A DNA stretch of 64,000 bases from Novosphingobium sp. Chol11 (GCF_900218065.1 NZ_OBMU01000001.1:62001-126000); one strand, 5' to 3'. Positions 35,450 through 43,421 are shown, numbered from the stretch's first letter. Program-made: numbers and translations. The notes: generated by a model from the sequence alone, not told the origin.

Positions 35450-35761
35450 TTATTTTCTAAGGGGTACCCCTGGAAAATGAAAGCAAGTCCGGCTGTGCAA
35501 CCCGGCAAGCACGGGGGCCTTTCGCAGCAAGGAACAAAGTTTCTGTGTGGTCGCCTTAAAAATTCCAGCGTGAGGTAACTCATCAATCGTCCGACGACTT
35601 TCCTCGTCTTCTTTGTTTTCGGTGGGACGCTCGATCCATGGTGGCCAATCCCCGATATCAGCCGGAAAGCGTTTCCCATTTCGTTGTGTAGGGTCTTCTA
35701 TGAACATGCATTGCAGATGGTCATGACCGGCCTTCGTGCAAGGGGAGGGGTGGGACACCAC
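35450..35761 (-). CDS. Doubtful open frame, possible gene remnant
   Basis: A 103-codon frame from a GTG without a clear ribosome-binding site. The first 60 residues have ordinary protein composition (HDHLQCMFIEDPTQRNGKRF, DWPPWIERPTENKEDEES), while the C-terminus looks random. It may be the remains of a frameshifted gene. No family was recognised. Confidence 0.25.
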   Translation of the reverse strand: MVSHPSPCTKAGHDHLQCMFIEDPTQRNGKRFPADIGDWPPWIERPTENKEDEESRRTIDELPHAGIFKATTQKLCSLLRKAPVLAGLHSRTCFHFPGVPLRK

Positions 35762-35849
35762 CTAGGCGCACAAGTTCTAACTAGAAGGCGGGGTGCTTTC
35801 GCCTCGGGTAAGTGGGCTTGTAAGATACCATATTGCCATATGCGCTATA

Positions 35850-35877
35850 GCTCATAAAGTGAATGTATCTTATGAGC
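35850..35877. promoter_or_regulatory. Candidate resolvase crossover (res) site
   Basis: A 28-bp inverted repeat: GCTCATAA (35850-35857), 12-bp centre, TTATGAGC (35870-35877). It ends 18 bp before the resolvase start. Its length and position match subsite I of serine-resolvase res sites. A second inverted pair (TAAGATAC at 35821-35828, GTATCTTA at 35865-35872) overlaps it and might be another subsite or an operator. Confidence 0.5.
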
Positions 35878-35895
35878 GAGTCGAATAGGAGCTTT

Positions 35896-36474
35896 ATGAG
35901 CAAGCTGGCATATTATCGGGTATCCACTGGCGACCAGTCCATTGAAGGTCAGCGGAATTCCCTTGCCGGTCCTTTCGACAAGGAATTTTCTGATGAAGGT
36001 GTGTCAGGTGCTATCCCTGCCGCTGATCGTCCGGCGTTTGCTGCCCTGCTCAATTATATCCGAGAAGGCGATGTGCTGCATGTTGCAGCAATCGATAGGT
36101 TGGGCAGAGATGCCCTTGATGTGCAAGCGACCGTACGCAAGCTGATCGACAAAGGTGTTACGGTCGAAGTGCTTGGCCTTGGCCCCATTGCAAAAGGCGT
36201 CGGGGAGCTCATTGTCGCTGTTCTGGCGCAGATTGCAGATATGGAGCGGAACCGGATCAAGGAACGCTGCGATGCCGGTAGAGAAGCGGCTCGGGTAGCG
36301 TTGGCGGCTACAGGGCGCACCCATCGGGGTAAGGTCAGCCTTGGCCGTCCGTTCGCTGCTGACGCTGCCCATGTAGTTCAATGGCGCAAGGAAAATGGGG
36401 CCAGCATTAAAGGCACAGCACGACAGTTTGGTTTGTCAGAGGCAACGGTGAAGCGATATTGTGCATCCCTATGA
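35896..36474 (+). CDS. Serine recombinase (resolvase/invertase family)
   Basis: A small serine recombinase of about 192 residues. The catalytic serine is in LAYYRVSTGDQS, DEGVSG and DRLGRDALD follow, then LAQIADMERNRIKER, and a C-terminal helix-turn-helix (SIKGTARQFGLSEATVKRYCASL). The chosen ATG follows AGGAG; two earlier in-frame ATGs (35863, 35872) overlap the inverted repeat and are unlikely. It could resolve dimers of the excised circle, invert DNA or be remnant transposon machinery. No terminal inverted repeats of a transposon were found. Confidence 0.88.
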   Translation: MSKLAYYRVSTGDQSIEGQRNSLAGPFDKEFSDEGVSGAIPAADRPAFAALLNYIREGDVLHVAAIDRLGRDALDVQATVRKLIDKGVTVEVLGLGPIAKGVGELIVAVLAQIADMERNRIKERCDAGREAARVALAATGRTHRGKVSLGRPFAADAAHVVQWRKENGASIKGTARQFGLSEATVKRYCASL

Positions 36475-36573
36475 GCAAGAAGGAAGATCAAAAGGACTCG
36501 ACTTTTCAAATGTTCCCTATCTGTTCTTGTCTTGATTCGGCGAATCATTTCATATAGCGTGAGCGCCGACGCT

Positions 36574-37356
36574 ATGAACCTGCATCACACCTTCGACAGG
36601 CCCAACGCCGATAGGAGTCAAGCGGATCGCTTTAGACCCACTATGAAATATCGCGCCCCCCTGAACTGGATGCATGTCGAGGTAAACGAACTTCTTAAAG
36701 GCTCGCCGCGCGAAACGGCTGCCAAGGAACAATTCGATTTTTGGGCTGGCAAGCCGAAGTCGAAAGCAGGGGTTCAGTCCCTTTTTTGCGCCGGTGATGT
36801 GACGCTGCTGAAAAAGCGGTGCATAGCGGTTATTGGCAGCAGGGAAGTTTCAGAGGATGGGATCAAGCGGGCACGCCGCATTGCCCGCGAACTAGCCGAG
36901 GCGGATGTGGTGATCGTATCCGGCCTAGCTGCTGGTGTGGACACGAACGCAATGGAATCTGCCATCGCTAACGGCGGGCACACTGTCGGAGTTATTGGTA
37001 CTCCGCTGGATAAGGCTTACCCTGCCGCCAACGCTCGCCTCCAAGAATGTGTATACCGCGAGCATCTACTGATATCGCAGTTCGAATTTGGAGAGCGCAC
37101 ATATCGTTCGAGCTTTCCAGAGCGTAATAAAACCATGGCGATGTTAAGTGATGCTACCGTGGTTATTGAAGCATCTGATACTTCGGGTACTCTTCATCAA
37201 GCCGCAGAGTGCGTCCGGCAAAATCGCTGGTTGGGTATTTTGAAAAGCGTTGTGGATAATCAGCGACTTACTTGGCCAAAGACCTTTCTCAATTACGAAC
37301 GCTGCCTAGTAATTGATTCAACAGAAACCTTGCTTGAGCATGTGTATCGCAAGTGA
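36574..37356 (+). CDS. DprA/Smf-like Rossmann protein
   Basis: A protein of about 260 residues containing the DprA/Smf (SLOG superfamily) Rossmann core. Visible motifs are CIAVIGSREVSEDG, VSGLAAGVDTNAMESA, GVIGTPLDKAYPAANARL, FPERNKTMAMLSDATVVIEA and SGTLHQAAECV. Canonical DprA loads RecA on single-stranded DNA during transformation. This one lacks the usual N-terminal SAM and C-terminal winged-helix domains and is fused to nothing. The start is uncertain (TTG 36532, ATG 36574 or ATG 36643). The stop overlaps the phosphoribosyltransferase start (GTGA), so they form a tight pair of island cargo. Confidence 0.82.
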   Translation: MNLHHTFDRPNADRSQADRFRPTMKYRAPLNWMHVEVNELLKGSPRETAAKEQFDFWAGKPKSKAGVQSLFCAGDVTLLKKRCIAVIGSREVSEDGIKRARRIARELAEADVVIVSGLAAGVDTNAMESAIANGGHTVGVIGTPLDKAYPAANARLQECVYREHLLISQFEFGERTYRSSFPERNKTMAMLSDATVVIEASDTSGTLHQAAECVRQNRWLGILKSVVDNQRLTWPKTFLNYERCLVIDSTETLLEHVYRK

Positions 37357-38012
37357 TCGAACTCTATGCCCAATGCTATTATCCGTCTTATACCGGATAT
37401 CAAAGCACCGACTATCCCCCCAACAAATTCATCAAGTGCCTCAAGGGCGCTGCTGTGAACGGCTACGCTCATGTGGTCGATATAGACGGCATTGCGCGTG
37501 AAATTAGCCAGACACACCGGGCCACCGCATTTTCGATTTTCGGCAAATGGGCGGCGCAGAAGATCGCATCCCTAGGATTGCACAATCTAACTTTAGTTCC
37601 GATCCCCTCTTCCTCACATGTCGATACTAGGGCCGACTTCACTGCTTTGAAGCTCTGCCGCGCTATAAACCAAGCCGGCAACGACGCCTTTGAAATCTTG
37701 CCGTGCCTTACTCAACGGGAGGCTGTGCAGGGGTCCAGCAAGGGCGGGAGCCGAAAATTCGTTGATATCCGCGACAACCTCGTCTGCCATCAGGGATTAC
37801 ACGGTAAGACTGTCGTGATGGTTGACGATGTTGTGACGTCTGGAAATCACATGAAGGCGTGCGCTACGGTTCTCCGCAACAACGGTGCCGCAGTCGGTCA
37901 CGGTATGGCAGCGGCGCGCACCATTTGGGAACGCCCTGATAATATGTGGGCCGTCCCGATGGAGAATATCGATTGGGACGCTACCGGTTGCGCCTTTGAT
38001 TTTGACCTTTGA
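37353..38012 (+). CDS. Type I phosphoribosyltransferase-domain protein
   Basis: A 219-residue protein with a PRPP-binding loop VMVDDVVTSG (about 155-164), preceded by the LTLVPIPSSS hood region as in ComF-type PRTases. The N-terminal 60 residues contain YPPNKFIKCLKGAAVNGYAHVVD, without the ComF zinc finger. It starts with GTG overlapping the DprA-like stop codon. The family normally transfers between PRPP and a base; here the partner suggests action on nucleic acids or nucleotides. Function is unknown. It is the last gene before the right island end. Confidence 0.8.
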   Translation: MIELYAQCYYPSYTGYQSTDYPPNKFIKCLKGAAVNGYAHVVDIDGIAREISQTHRATAFSIFGKWAAQKIASLGLHNLTLVPIPSSSHVDTRADFTALKLCRAINQAGNDAFEILPCLTQREAVQGSSKGGSRKFVDIRDNLVCHQGLHGKTVVMVDDVVTSGNHMKACATVLRNNGAAVGHGMAAARTIWERPDNMWAVPMENIDWDATGCAFDFDL

Positions 38013-38121
38013 ACCTCAGGTCGTCCAATTAACCTTCGAAATGGTCGCGATCGACTCATCTTAATGGGGACGATTAGCTAGGCACCTAAAACCGATTCGG
38101 ATCCATCGGTCCGCAATCCGC

Positions 38122-38145
38122 AATGTTGGGCGCAATGTGGGACGA
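38122..38145 (+). promoter_or_regulatory. Candidate integrase arm-binding repeats, right end
   Basis: ATGTTGGGCG followed by CAATGTGGGACGA resembles the TGTTGGGCG/ATGTGGG units at 29761-29800 beside the other island end, in the same orientation. Confidence 0.45.
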
Positions 38146-38197
38146 CTTCCACGGATCTCCCATAAACCCTGTAAAAACAGGGGCTTAATGAGAAGGG

Positions 38198-38211
38198 TGG
38201 CGGAGACGGAG
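38198..38211. repeat. Right attachment-site repeat (attR core, tRNA 3' end)
   Basis: TGGCGGAGACGGAG is the complement of the last 14 nt of tRNA-Ser including CCA. Its copy is at 29628-29641. Confidence 0.85.
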
Positions 38212-38290
38212 GGATTCGAACCCTCGGTACCGGATTTACCAGTACGACGGTTTAGCAAACCGTTGGTTTCAGCCACTCACCCACGTCTCC
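38198..38290 (-). tRNA. tRNA-Ser (anticodon GCT)
   Basis: A 93-nt type II tRNA read on the minus strand. The acceptor stem GGAGACG/CGTCTCC has discriminator G and an encoded CCA. The anticodon loop TTTGCTAAA gives GCT. There is a long variable arm, and the T-loop reads GGTTCGAATCC. It is the integration target of the island and remains intact. It reads serine codons AGC and AGU. Confidence 0.96.
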
Positions 38291-38522
38291 AAACATGGCC
38301 TGAACGCCCGCTTAGGGCGGGACAGCGGCTAGGCGAGAAGCGCTATAACGGCGGCTTTCCCGCAAGGCAACGGGCTATGCCATGAAATTCTTACAAACTT
38401 CGCTGCCGGATTCGTTCCAGCCCGGAATCGACTCGGGTCGCCGTTCGTTCATTGTCGTTTCAGCTTGGCTTCCGATAATCTGATAGATGGTCGAAGAGCG
38501 GCAAAGTCGGGGAGTAGCGGGC

Positions 38523-39317
38523 ATGATCGGGATTGTAAGGCGAGTGTCGGCTCGCGTGGCACGGCGTGGCGCATGGACGCTTGCCGTTGCCGGGGTGGCA
38601 TTCAGTCCGCTCGCGGCGGAGGCGCAGGTGCGCACGGTCGATCCGAACAGCGCGATTGACGCTGATCTCGCGCCCGTGCCGCAGGCGAACAGCACGCCGA
38701 CCGAACCGGGTGTGGACAATAGCGTTCCGCCAGCGAGCAGTGCGGCACCGGAGTCTTCGGCATCCACGGCAAATAGTACAGCGACGGGAGCCCCCGTTAC
38801 CGCCAACTCTCCGCCCGCTGCGTTGAGCCCCAGCGAATCCTATCAGGAAGATGACCTGATCGGCGCTGCCGAAGGCGTCTTCGGCAAGGGGGCGGAGGGG
38901 CTGGCCGGCATGATCGAAAAGATCTTGAAGGATCAGGGCCGCCCCAACGCCTATATCGCTGGCCGGGAAGCGTCGGGCGCCTTTGTGGTTGGTCTGCGCT
39001 ATGGATCGGGCACGCTCAACCACAAGGTGGAAGGGCGCCGGGAAGTATATTGGACCGGGCCGTCGATCGGCTTCGACGTGGGGGGCAACGCCGCCAACAC
39101 CTTCGTCCTGGTCTATAATCTCTACGACACGCAGGATCTTTACCATCGTTTCCCTGCGGCGGAAGGCACGGCCTATCTGGTTGGTGGCTTCACGGCGAGC
39201 TATCTTCGCTGGGGCAGCGTCGTGTTGATCCCCATCCGTCTCGGCGTAGGATATCGGCTTGGTGTGAACGCCGGTTACATGAAGTTCACGGAAAAGCGGA
39301 ACTGGCTGCCCTTCTAA
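38523..39317 (+). CDS. DUF1134 (EipA-like) envelope protein
   Basis: A protein of about 264 residues. The chosen ATG (GGGGAG ribosome-binding site) begins a signal peptide ending near AAEAQ. A low-complexity Ser/Pro/Ala/Thr linker (about 35-110) leads to the DUF1134 domain, recognisable by AYIAGREASGAFVVGLRYGSGTL and GPSIGFDVGGNAANTF. In Brucella the family member EipA is a periplasmic protein needed for envelope integrity. An upstream in-frame start at 38487 is possible. It stands alone downstream of tRNA-Ser. Confidence 0.85.
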   Translation: MIGIVRRVSARVARRGAWTLAVAGVAFSPLAAEAQVRTVDPNSAIDADLAPVPQANSTPTEPGVDNSVPPASSAAPESSASTANSTATGAPVTANSPPAALSPSESYQEDDLIGAAEGVFGKGAEGLAGMIEKILKDQGRPNAYIAGREASGAFVVGLRYGSGTLNHKVEGRREVYWTGPSIGFDVGGNAANTFVLVYNLYDTQDLYHRFPAAEGTAYLVGGFTASYLRWGSVVLIPIRLGVGYRLGVNAGYMKFTEKRNWLPF

Positions 39318-39323
39318 ACCCTT

Positions 39324-40403
39324 TCACAGGGGGAAGCTGAGCTGCTGACTTTGTTCGACCGGCTCCTCAGCATCAAGATTATGGACACCCAGGCCCAGCA
39401 GCCGCGCGCCCATCCGCAGCGGCAACTGGGCGATCAACAGGGCGCGCGCCGTTTCCGCGAGCAGGTCTGGCGAGCGAACCGGCGCGTTCATACTGCGTGA
39501 CCGGGTGATGATCCGGAAATCAGCGAACTTGATCTTGAGGACGACGGTGCGGCCATAGGCGCCGCTCTTCTCGATCCGGGTCCAGAGGCTTTGCGCGATC
39601 CGGTCGATTTCCGCGACCAAGGCGTCCTGAGTGATCAGGTCATCGAAGAACGTGTCTTCGACGCTGACCGATTTCCTTTCCTGCCTTTCATGGACGGGCC
39701 GATCATCCTCTCCCCGCGCGGCGCGATAGTAGAAAGGCGCAGCGCTCCCGAAATGCTGCTGCAGGAAACCGAGGTCACGGGCCAGCAAGTCGGCGCCTGT
39801 CTCTATTCCCAAAGCTTGCATCCGCCGCGCTGTTACGGGTCCCACACCATGGATTCGCCGGACCGGCATCTGCGCCATGAAGCGCGCTCCTTCGTCCGGC
39901 CGCACCACGCAAATACCGTCCGGCTTGTTCTGATCCGACGCGAGCTTGGCGATCAACTTGTTGTAGGAGACCCCGGCTGAGGCAGTGAGGCCGGTTTCGT
40001 CCCGGATCATGCGCCGGATCTGCTGCGCGATCGCGGTGGCGGACGATGATCCTGCCTTGTTTTCGGTCACGTCCAGATAGGCTTCATCCAGCGACAGAGG
40101 CTGAATGACATCGGTGAAGCGGGCGAAAATCTCACGCACATGAGTGGAAACCGCGCGGTACACCTCAAATCGGGGTTTCACGAACAACAGGTCCGGACAG
40201 AGCCGCCGCGCTCGCGCGCCCGGCATGGCGGACTTCACGCCAAAAACGCGCGCTTCATAGCTGGCCGTCGCCACCACCCCCCGGGGCCCACCGCCGCCTA
40301 CTGCGATGGGTTTCCCGCGCAGGCTTGGATCGTCGCGCTGCTCGACCGACGCGTAAAAGGCATCCATGTCGATATGGATGATCTTGCGCAGCCGGGAGTC
40401 CAT
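39324..40403 (-). CDS. dinB: DNA polymerase IV
   Basis: A Y-family translesion polymerase of 359 residues. The catalytic acidic residues are in HIDMDAFYASVE and SLDEAYLDVT. HGVGPVTARRMQALGI is the helix-hairpin-helix region, followed by the little-finger domain. The C-terminus ends in QQLSFPL, a beta-clamp-binding motif. It converges with the EipA-like gene with only a few bases between the stops. No SOS box was recognised by eye. Confidence 0.95.
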   Translation of the reverse strand: MDSRLRKIIHIDMDAFYASVEQRDDPSLRGKPIAVGGGGPRGVVATASYEARVFGVKSAMPGARARRLCPDLLFVKPRFEVYRAVSTHVREIFARFTDVIQPLSLDEAYLDVTENKAGSSSATAIAQQIRRMIRDETGLTASAGVSYNKLIAKLASDQNKPDGICVVRPDEGARFMAQMPVRRIHGVGPVTARRMQALGIETGADLLARDLGFLQQHFGSAAPFYYRAARGEDDRPVHERQERKSVSVEDTFFDDLITQDALVAEIDRIAQSLWTRIEKSGAYGRTVVLKIKFADFRIITRSRSMNAPVRSPDLLAETARALLIAQLPLRMGARLLGLGVHNLDAEEPVEQSQQLSFPL

Positions 40404-40458
40404 GAAGGCGGTTTATGCCACAGCAAGGACGAGAGTGAAACGCGTGGAGGCCGGTCCC

Positions 40459-40989
40459 TCAGGACTTATTGTCTTTGAGCGACTGCAACACGGCAAAAGG
40501 ACTTGCTTGCTCTTCTGTCAATACGCCCGCTTCTCGCAGATAAGCATCGGCTTCCGCTGATCGAGGATAAGGCGTCATCGCCAGCGCCATCGTCTCGGCG
40601 ACCGCTTCCCCCATGTCGATCGTCTGCCCGTCATAGCCGATCGTGTCGCAATCTTCCGAATCGATCTCCAATTCCTCACCACCATCGGCACCGCCACCTT
40701 CCGGAACGAAGCGCAACAGGAAGTCGGTATCGATGGTCTCCGGCACCGCTACACCGGTGGCGACGCAGGGCTGAGCCAATCTTGCGCGTACCCGGCCCCG
40801 TGCCTCGATGGCGCCGTCCTGTTCGCTCAACGCATAATCAGCCTCAAGCGAATCCAGTGATGTCAGGTTGAAGCGTCGCGCCAACGCGTCGCGCTCCCCG
40901 GCGTCGGCGGTGATGGTCATGCCTTGCGCATGCCGCGCGATCTGGTCGGCCCGAACGGGTCGAGAAAATTCGGGCGCAGGATTAGTCAT
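40459..40989 (-). CDS. YceD/DUF177-family protein
   Basis: A 176-residue acidic protein. The cysteine-containing CVATGVAV segment, the acidic DSEDCDTIGYDG middle and the C-terminal SPFAVLQSLKD are typical of YceD/DUF177, a family linked to 23S rRNA accumulation and usually sitting before rpmF and plsX. Neither rpmF nor plsX follows here; dinB does. It is translationally coupled (4-bp overlap) to the upstream bc1 chaperone gene. Confidence 0.85.
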   Translation of the reverse strand: MTNPAPEFSRPVRADQIARHAQGMTITADAGERDALARRFNLTSLDSLEADYALSEQDGAIEARGRVRARLAQPCVATGVAVPETIDTDFLLRFVPEGGGADGGEELEIDSEDCDTIGYDGQTIDMGEAVAETMALAMTPYPRSAEADAYLREAGVLTEEQASPFAVLQSLKDNKS

Positions 40990-41501
40990 CCAATATCTCC
41001 CGCCATCAATGCGTCGAGCGGCAAGGTGGAAAGGCCGACCCAGCGCGACCTCAGCCGGGATTCGACATGCGTCACGGCGTCTCCAGCAGGCGTCGCCCCA
41101 CGGTACAGGTTACGCGCCAGGGCGTCCCGCAGTTCCGCTCCGCCCAAAAGGGCCGCTTTGTAGGCTGAGAGCCTTCCGCCGAGCGCGCTCACCATGCGGC
41201 CGACATGTTTGCCTACGACCACGTCGCCTACGCCCTCCTGCCGTAACTGCCCGTCCATGTCGTCGACGAACAATTCGGTGAGCCAGACGCTTTCCTGAGC
41301 TGCTCCGAGCGCTTCAAGCCGCATCAGCACCTGCGCCAATATGGCGACGATCATGTCGAACCGGCCATCCATCGTGTCGGGCACCTGGCCTTCCATATAC
41401 CAATGCGGCGCGCGGCCTTCGCGGACGACGGCTTGGTAAAGCGGCTGCATCGCATCCTTGGGGTCGGTGCGCGCGAACAGGCGCTGGAAAAGCTTTGGCA
41501 T
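40986..41501 (-). CDS. Ubiquinol-cytochrome c chaperone (CBP3 family)
   Basis: The chosen start MPKLFQRLFARTDPKDAM gives about 171 residues. Conserved stretches are YQAVVREGRAPHWYMEGQVPDTMDGRFDMI and FVDDMDGQLRQEGVGDVVVGKHV. The family helps assemble cytochrome b into the bc1 complex in mitochondria and alphaproteobacteria. The open frame extends 47 codons further upstream, but that would run into the bamE start region and lacks family similarity. Divergent from bamE. Confidence 0.87.
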   Translation of the reverse strand: MPKLFQRLFARTDPKDAMQPLYQAVVREGRAPHWYMEGQVPDTMDGRFDMIVAILAQVLMRLEALGAAQESVWLTELFVDDMDGQLRQEGVGDVVVGKHVGRMVSALGGRLSAYKAALLGGAELRDALARNLYRGATPAGDAVTHVESRLRSRWVGLSTLPLDALMAGDIG

Positions 41502-41640
41502 GTCGAAACGGTTTCCTGGCTGAGCTGAGCGGAGGCCCCCTTGCCGGGGGGCGCGCAATTCCATATTGATCGGCGGGCCGCGCGATGCAATGGCGGCTTT
41601 GGTATTTGGTTTCCGGGTCCATTCCCGGCAGGAGAAGTTC

Positions 41641-42141
41641 ATGCGTCAGTTCAGCCGACATCTGTTGCTTGCCGTCGGCCTTGGCGCGCTCGTGCTCGGA
41701 ACCTCGGCTTGTTCGCGCATCCGCACCCATCAGGGATATCAGGTGGACAAGCTGCTGGTCGATTCGATCCAGCCGGGCATCGACAACCGGGCTTCGGTAG
41801 AAGGGACGCTGGGCCGCCCCAGCTTTACTGCCCAATTTGGCGATCAGGACTGGTATTATGTGTCGCGCGACATGCGGGCGCTGGCCTTTTCCAATCCCAA
41901 GCCGGTGGCGCAGACGGTGCTCCATGTCCGCTTTGACCCTGCGGGCAATGTCGTGGCGGTTGACCGCATGGGCCTTGAGCAGGTGGCCAAGATTTCGCCG
42001 TCCGGCGACAAGACGCCCACCCTGGGCCGCCATCGCAGCCTGTTCGACGAAATATTCGGCAATATCGGCGCAGTAGGGGCCGGTGGCATGGGTGGCGGCG
42101 GTGGCGGCAGCAATACCGGCGGCGGCCCTAACGGAAGCTGA
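41641..42141 (+). CDS. bamE: Outer-membrane assembly lipoprotein BamE
   Basis: A 166-residue protein with a lipoprotein signal peptide ending in LGTSACSR (lipidated Cys). A SmpA/BamE domain follows: IQPGIDNRASVEGTLGRPSF and WYYVSRD, VLHVRFDPAGNVVAVDR. BamE stabilises the BamABCDE machine that inserts outer-membrane beta-barrels. The C-terminal 25 residues are Gly/Ser-rich, common in sphingomonads. The AGGAG ribosome-binding site fixes the start. Divergent from the bc1-chaperone gene. Confidence 0.93.
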   Translation: MRQFSRHLLLAVGLGALVLGTSACSRIRTHQGYQVDKLLVDSIQPGIDNRASVEGTLGRPSFTAQFGDQDWYYVSRDMRALAFSNPKPVAQTVLHVRFDPAGNVVAVDRMGLEQVAKISPSGDKTPTLGRHRSLFDEIFGNIGAVGAGGMGGGGGGSNTGGGPNGS

Positions 42142-42144
42142 CGG

Positions 42145-42187
42145 CCGAAGAAGGCGTCATTGAGCTTGAAAACGCCCTGACGTTCGG
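42145..42187 (+). terminator. Two-part hairpin after bamE
   Basis: CCGAA/TTCGG outer and GGCGT/ACGCC inner stems, just after the bamE stop. No T-run; probable mRNA 3'-end structure. Confidence 0.4.
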
Positions 42188-42659
42188 CACGTCCTTCCTA
42201 CTGTGACCTAGAATCCTCGCTCTATCGAGTCTCTGCAGGATCTACCCGCGAAGGAGCGCCGCATCCTCGCTTTTGGCGCAGGGCAAGTCTTTGGACTTGT
42301 TAGGAAAGATAGTTAACAGCTGAAGTTAACCAATAGAGACTCGCAACCATCGTTCGTCCGGCATATGCTCGAGTCACGTTCTTCGCAGTAAGCCCAAAGT
42401 ATTATCGGGAACGCTGTGCTTAGGACATAACTCCCATGGTTAAGAACGAAATACACAACCTTACCAATCAGTTAGCGAGTTGTTGAACTAACCCTAAATT
42501 TCCATAGGTCAGTTCAGGACTCTAGCGTCGTAAATATGCTAGTCATAACTTATTGAAACGAAAAGAAAGGGTTGCACTGCAGGCATTTGATCACTGGTCT
42601 TTCACGCTTCGTTTGGGGCCTGCTAACGAAAGTGGAAGGGATCATGAGGGGACTACCCA
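42188..42659 (+). other. AT-rich upstream region of the LuxR-type regulator
   Basis: No gene was recognised. The region is clearly more AT-rich than its surroundings and holds two GTTAAC palindromes (around 42315-42335) and a GTTAG/CTAAC inverted pair (around 42470-42495). These may be binding sites for the regulator gene that follows. Confidence 0.45.
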
Positions 42660-43421
42660 ATGGCTTACCCAGTCAATGTGCGTCTGTTGTGCGGTAATGC
42701 AATCGTAAGAGAAGGTTTGAGCCGGATTCTCACTGAGCGGGACTTCCGGGTTAATCAATATCCAAATATTGCCGCCGCGCTCCAAAAGGTGGAGGTGCCG
42801 GAGGAAGATACGGGGCCTTCGTTGCTCCTGATAGATAATGGAACCGAAGAGCTGGACGCCGACAGTGTCGCCGTTCTTCAGCGGAAATTCCCTTGCGCCT
42901 ATCTGGTACTATTATCCGATCGGTTTGACTTCCAAACCATGCTGAAGGCCTTCCGCCTGGGCGCGATGGGTTACATCATCAAGGAAATCAGTTGCGATCG
43001 CCTGGTGGCGACATTGCATCTGGTTGCGATGGGTGAGCGGGTCCTGCCGCCGCAACTTGCCGACGAATTGCAGTCGCGGCCCACGCTGACAGATGCGTTG
43101 GAGGTGGAACGGCCCGTCGATGCTGCAAGCCTGTCCGATCGTGAGCTGGAAATCCTGCGCTGGCTCATCATGGGATGCCCGAACAAGGTCATTTCCAAGA
43201 GGATGGATATCAGCGAGGCGACGGTGAAGGTCCATGTGAAGGCGGTGCTGCGCAAGCTCCGCGTCAAGAACCGCACCCAAGCCGCCATCTGGGCAGCCAA
43301 TCACGGCATGCGCGGCCGTGTCCCGGAAGTGGAGCCGGCTGTGCCCATGGACGTCACGATCCCGCATCCTGCGCAGCTTCCCCAGCTTGAGGTCGCCGCA
43401 ATGCCTCTCAGCCGTGCCTGA
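42660..43421 (+). CDS. LuxR/NarL-type response regulator with atypical receiver
   Basis: A 253-residue regulator with an N-terminal receiver-like domain (about 5-125), a linker, a LuxR-type helix-turn-helix (LSDRELEILRWLIMGCPNKVISKRMDISEATVKVHVKAVLRKL, about 158-205) and a Pro-rich tail. The phosphorylatable Asp is present (LLIDN, D59), as are S86 and K108. The acidic pair that should bind magnesium near residues 11-13 reads CGN instead of DD. Phosphorylation may therefore be weak or absent. No histidine kinase is next to it. Confidence 0.88.
   Translation: MAYPVNVRLLCGNAIVREGLSRILTERDFRVNQYPNIAAALQKVEVPEEDTGPSLLLIDNGTEELDADSVAVLQRKFPCAYLVLLSDRFDFQTMLKAFRLGAMGYIIKEISCDRLVATLHLVAMGERVLPPQLADELQSRPTLTDALEVERPVDAASLSDRELEILRWLIMGCPNKVISKRMDISEATVKVHVKAVLRKLRVKNRTQAAIWAANHGMRGRVPEVEPAVPMDVTIPHPAQLPQLEVAAMPLSRA

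Larger units (their letters stand above)
34916..35895. other. Mostly noncoding island stretch
   Basis: About 1 kb with no well-supported gene. It contains a perfect 12-bp inverted repeat (35074-35121), a GC-rich terminator-like hairpin (35293-35317), a weak minus-strand open frame (35450-35761) and the candidate res site before the resolvase. The rest is AT-rich and featureless to the eye. Confidence 0.5.
29628..38211. mobile_element. Genomic island of about 8.6 kb integrated at tRNA-Ser(GCT)
   Basis: The segment is bounded by a direct repeat TGGCGGAGACGGAG. One copy is the true 3' end of tRNA-Ser on the right and the other is a detached copy on the left. A P4-type integrase gene starts 165 bp from the left copy. 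Inside are an AlpA-like gene, a serine resolvase, several unknown small genes and a DprA-like/phosphoribosyltransferase pair. Long stretches are visibly AT-rich compared with the flanking high-GC genes. No conjugation, capsid or replication genes were seen, so it is probably a small non-self-mobile integrative element. Confidence 0.88.

Noticed and set aside
35306..35578. Plus-strand 90-codon frame in the island
   Set aside because: No ribosome-binding site, odd composition, and it overlaps a terminator-like hairpin; treated as chance.
41502..41642. 47-codon N-terminal extension of the bc1 chaperone
   Set aside because: It overlaps the bamE upstream region and start, lacks family similarity, and an ATG with AGGA lies at the family start.
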